In this document: positions 62,466 through 64,000 of the stretch, in pieces
Layout of the letters: every line of letters begins with the position of its first letter
Position numbering within the stretch: the stretch's first letter is position 1
From: Hemibagrus wyckioides
Lineage: Eukaryota > Chordata > Actinopteri > Siluriformes > Bagridae
NCBI RefSeq assembly: GCF_019097595.1
Contig: NC_080710.1
Span: forward strand, 22,011,780-22,075,779
Direction: 5' to 3'
Length of the DNA stretch: 64,000 nt
Made by a program: the position numbers and the translations under genes
Notes under the pieces: generated by a model
Seen by the model: only the letters and a program-made list of their open reading frames with translations
What the model was told of the DNA's origin: nothing
Databases searched by the model: none

Positions 62466-64000
62466 GTTACCCTGAAAGCATAGACACCCTATGCATATTG
62501 GTGAAATGCAGGATGAAAAAAAAATATATTACTTGCAGGTTCACTTAGCCTTTTGTAGCTGTACACACAGTAGAAATTCTGACCAATCCCACTCACTCTT
62601 GCAGTGAGTGATCAGATCAGTCCTGTTTACTCCTGCAGGAAGGTTGACCAGTCCCACCTGTTAACCACAGTTAATCCAGTTTATACCCATCCATGATATT
62701 TTTCAATGAATTTTGTTGGTTCATTTTCCCAAAATGTAATTTAAACCACAATAACACTGACCAGGATAAAGATGGATGGATGGAGCCATATGTGTAACCA
62801 CACTTCACCATGCATCCAATATACTCCAAGGTTTATCACAGTGTTCTTTGTCCCTTGAATTTCATATCAGGCTGCCCACAAGAGAGTGAAAGATTCTGCT
62901 CCCTTTCACACCTCTAAATGGATGTGTAAAGACAGTAAACCTATTTGCTAATTTCAAGCTCTCCGTATAGCCGATTTCTTCATTCGATCATCTTCTTTTT
63001 CTTGATTCCTTTAAATATTGTTTTGTTTACCAACAAATCATAGACTATGCTATGACACTGCTTTTTCCACAGGGAAGAGTTCTCGCAGCTGTTTTGGTGC
63101 TGACAGTATTTTTTCTAGCTCTTCCCCTACCAGGGCCTATATTTATTACAGTGGGGATAACAAAAGATACAAAGAAAGGATGCATATTTTGATAGGTTTA
63201 AATGTAAAACTTTATCTCCCTGTTAGTTAATCCTTCATAATAATACTGTTTGCTAATGACAAATCAGAAGTGTTTGAGCTATATGAAGTTCATAATTGTA
63301 TATAATGTGGTAATATAGAGAGTAAGTCCCAAAATATAACCTGACAAAGGCCTTTAATGCCACGGTGCCTTCTTAGATATTTTGCCTGTAGAAATAAATC
63401 TACAAATGCCATCTATTAGCAATTAGAAATTTCTTACTTAAAACATAAAATGAACATGTATCTCTCTAAAGAAAACGTTTTTTTTTTCGTTGTTTTTTTT
63501 TTTTTTTTTGGTAGTCCAAATGTCCCAGTGAACAGAGTGTTTGTAGTTTTCCTGTGCTATCCTGAGAGTATATAACTATAGCCGTTGTTCGCTCTGCACT
63601 GACGTTCAGTGTCAGAAGGTATGCTGCACAGCAGGATTCGATGCTGAACGTCAGCAGGAGCTGATGCCCTCCTCCCTATTGCTTTTATTGCAGTGGGGCT
63701 ACGCTTCAGTGGCCTGTATGGCCACACCTGTGTCACAAAGGAGAATTGAGATGCAGAGCATTATGTGGAAGTAATCTCCAAATGACCTTGCCTTGTTCTA
63801 CATTGAATCACACATGACTAAATGCACTAATACTTTGAATTTTGAATATAATGTTTCATTTCTAATATTGTAAGACTGTTATGATCTAGCTGTGCTAATG
63901 TATAATTGAGAGCATGAGCTTCAGGCAGAATTACAGTTGAACATGCAAAATTAATCTGCTTTTGTTAAATTTGTTTCTCAAGAAGGACTTGTCATAATCA
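62466..64000. other. plekhf2 3' flank or distal 3' UTR
   Basis: No gene was recognised. The stretch contains poly-T runs at about 63480-63510 and an 11-bp perfect inverted repeat (CTGACGTTCAG near 63599, its complement near 63642). Confidence 0.5.

Overview
This window is vertebrate nuclear DNA from a ray-finned fish. It holds spliced genes with GT-AG introns, AT-rich non-coding DNA, many Tc1/mariner fossils, tRNA-derived SINEs and long microsatellites. The repeat set resembles that of ostariophysan fish and a catfish is plausible, but the species cannot be fixed from sequence alone. There is no bacterial or viral gene content.

Layout. (1) About 459-835 is promoter-like, with a CRE, a CCAAT box, an E-box and a perfect minus-strand splice donor. 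It probably starts a gene that leaves the window on the left. (2) 6064-16369, minus strand: complete 11-exon nagpa, the lysosomal-enzyme uncovering enzyme, reconstructed as 578 residues. (3) 16820-28610, plus strand: complete 9-exon ndufaf6, a mitochondrial complex I assembly factor of 331 residues. Its start codon lies 450 bases from that of nagpa, head to head. (4) 31903-33389: a decayed full-length Tc1 transposon. (5) 34814-35806, minus strand: an intronless 330-residue rhodopsin-class GPCR that I cannot name, with several canonical motifs altered. (6) 36.3-39.0 kb: a nest of SINE and Tc1 debris with an internal duplication. (7) A putative 5' exon ending at 39339, then an intron of about 22 kb full of repeats, then the single coding exon of plekhf2 (61576-62301), an endosomal PH+FYVE protein of 241 residues.

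The genes do not form a pathway. nagpa acts in the trans-Golgi on mannose-6-phosphate tagging, plekhf2 on early endosomes and ndufaf6 in mitochondria. ndufaf6 and plekhf2 are neighbours in human too (8q22.1), so that part is conserved synteny. The nagpa join and the intervening GPCR differ from human.

The most interesting points are the motif-divergent GPCR, a pair of related 260-bp elements in two ndufaf6 introns, a TG-rich microsatellite lying directly against a nagpa 3' splice site, a GC-AG intron in ndufaf6, a tandem EGF exon duplication with a 30-nt microexon in nagpa, and a near-perfect 42-bp hairpin in the plekhf2 intron.
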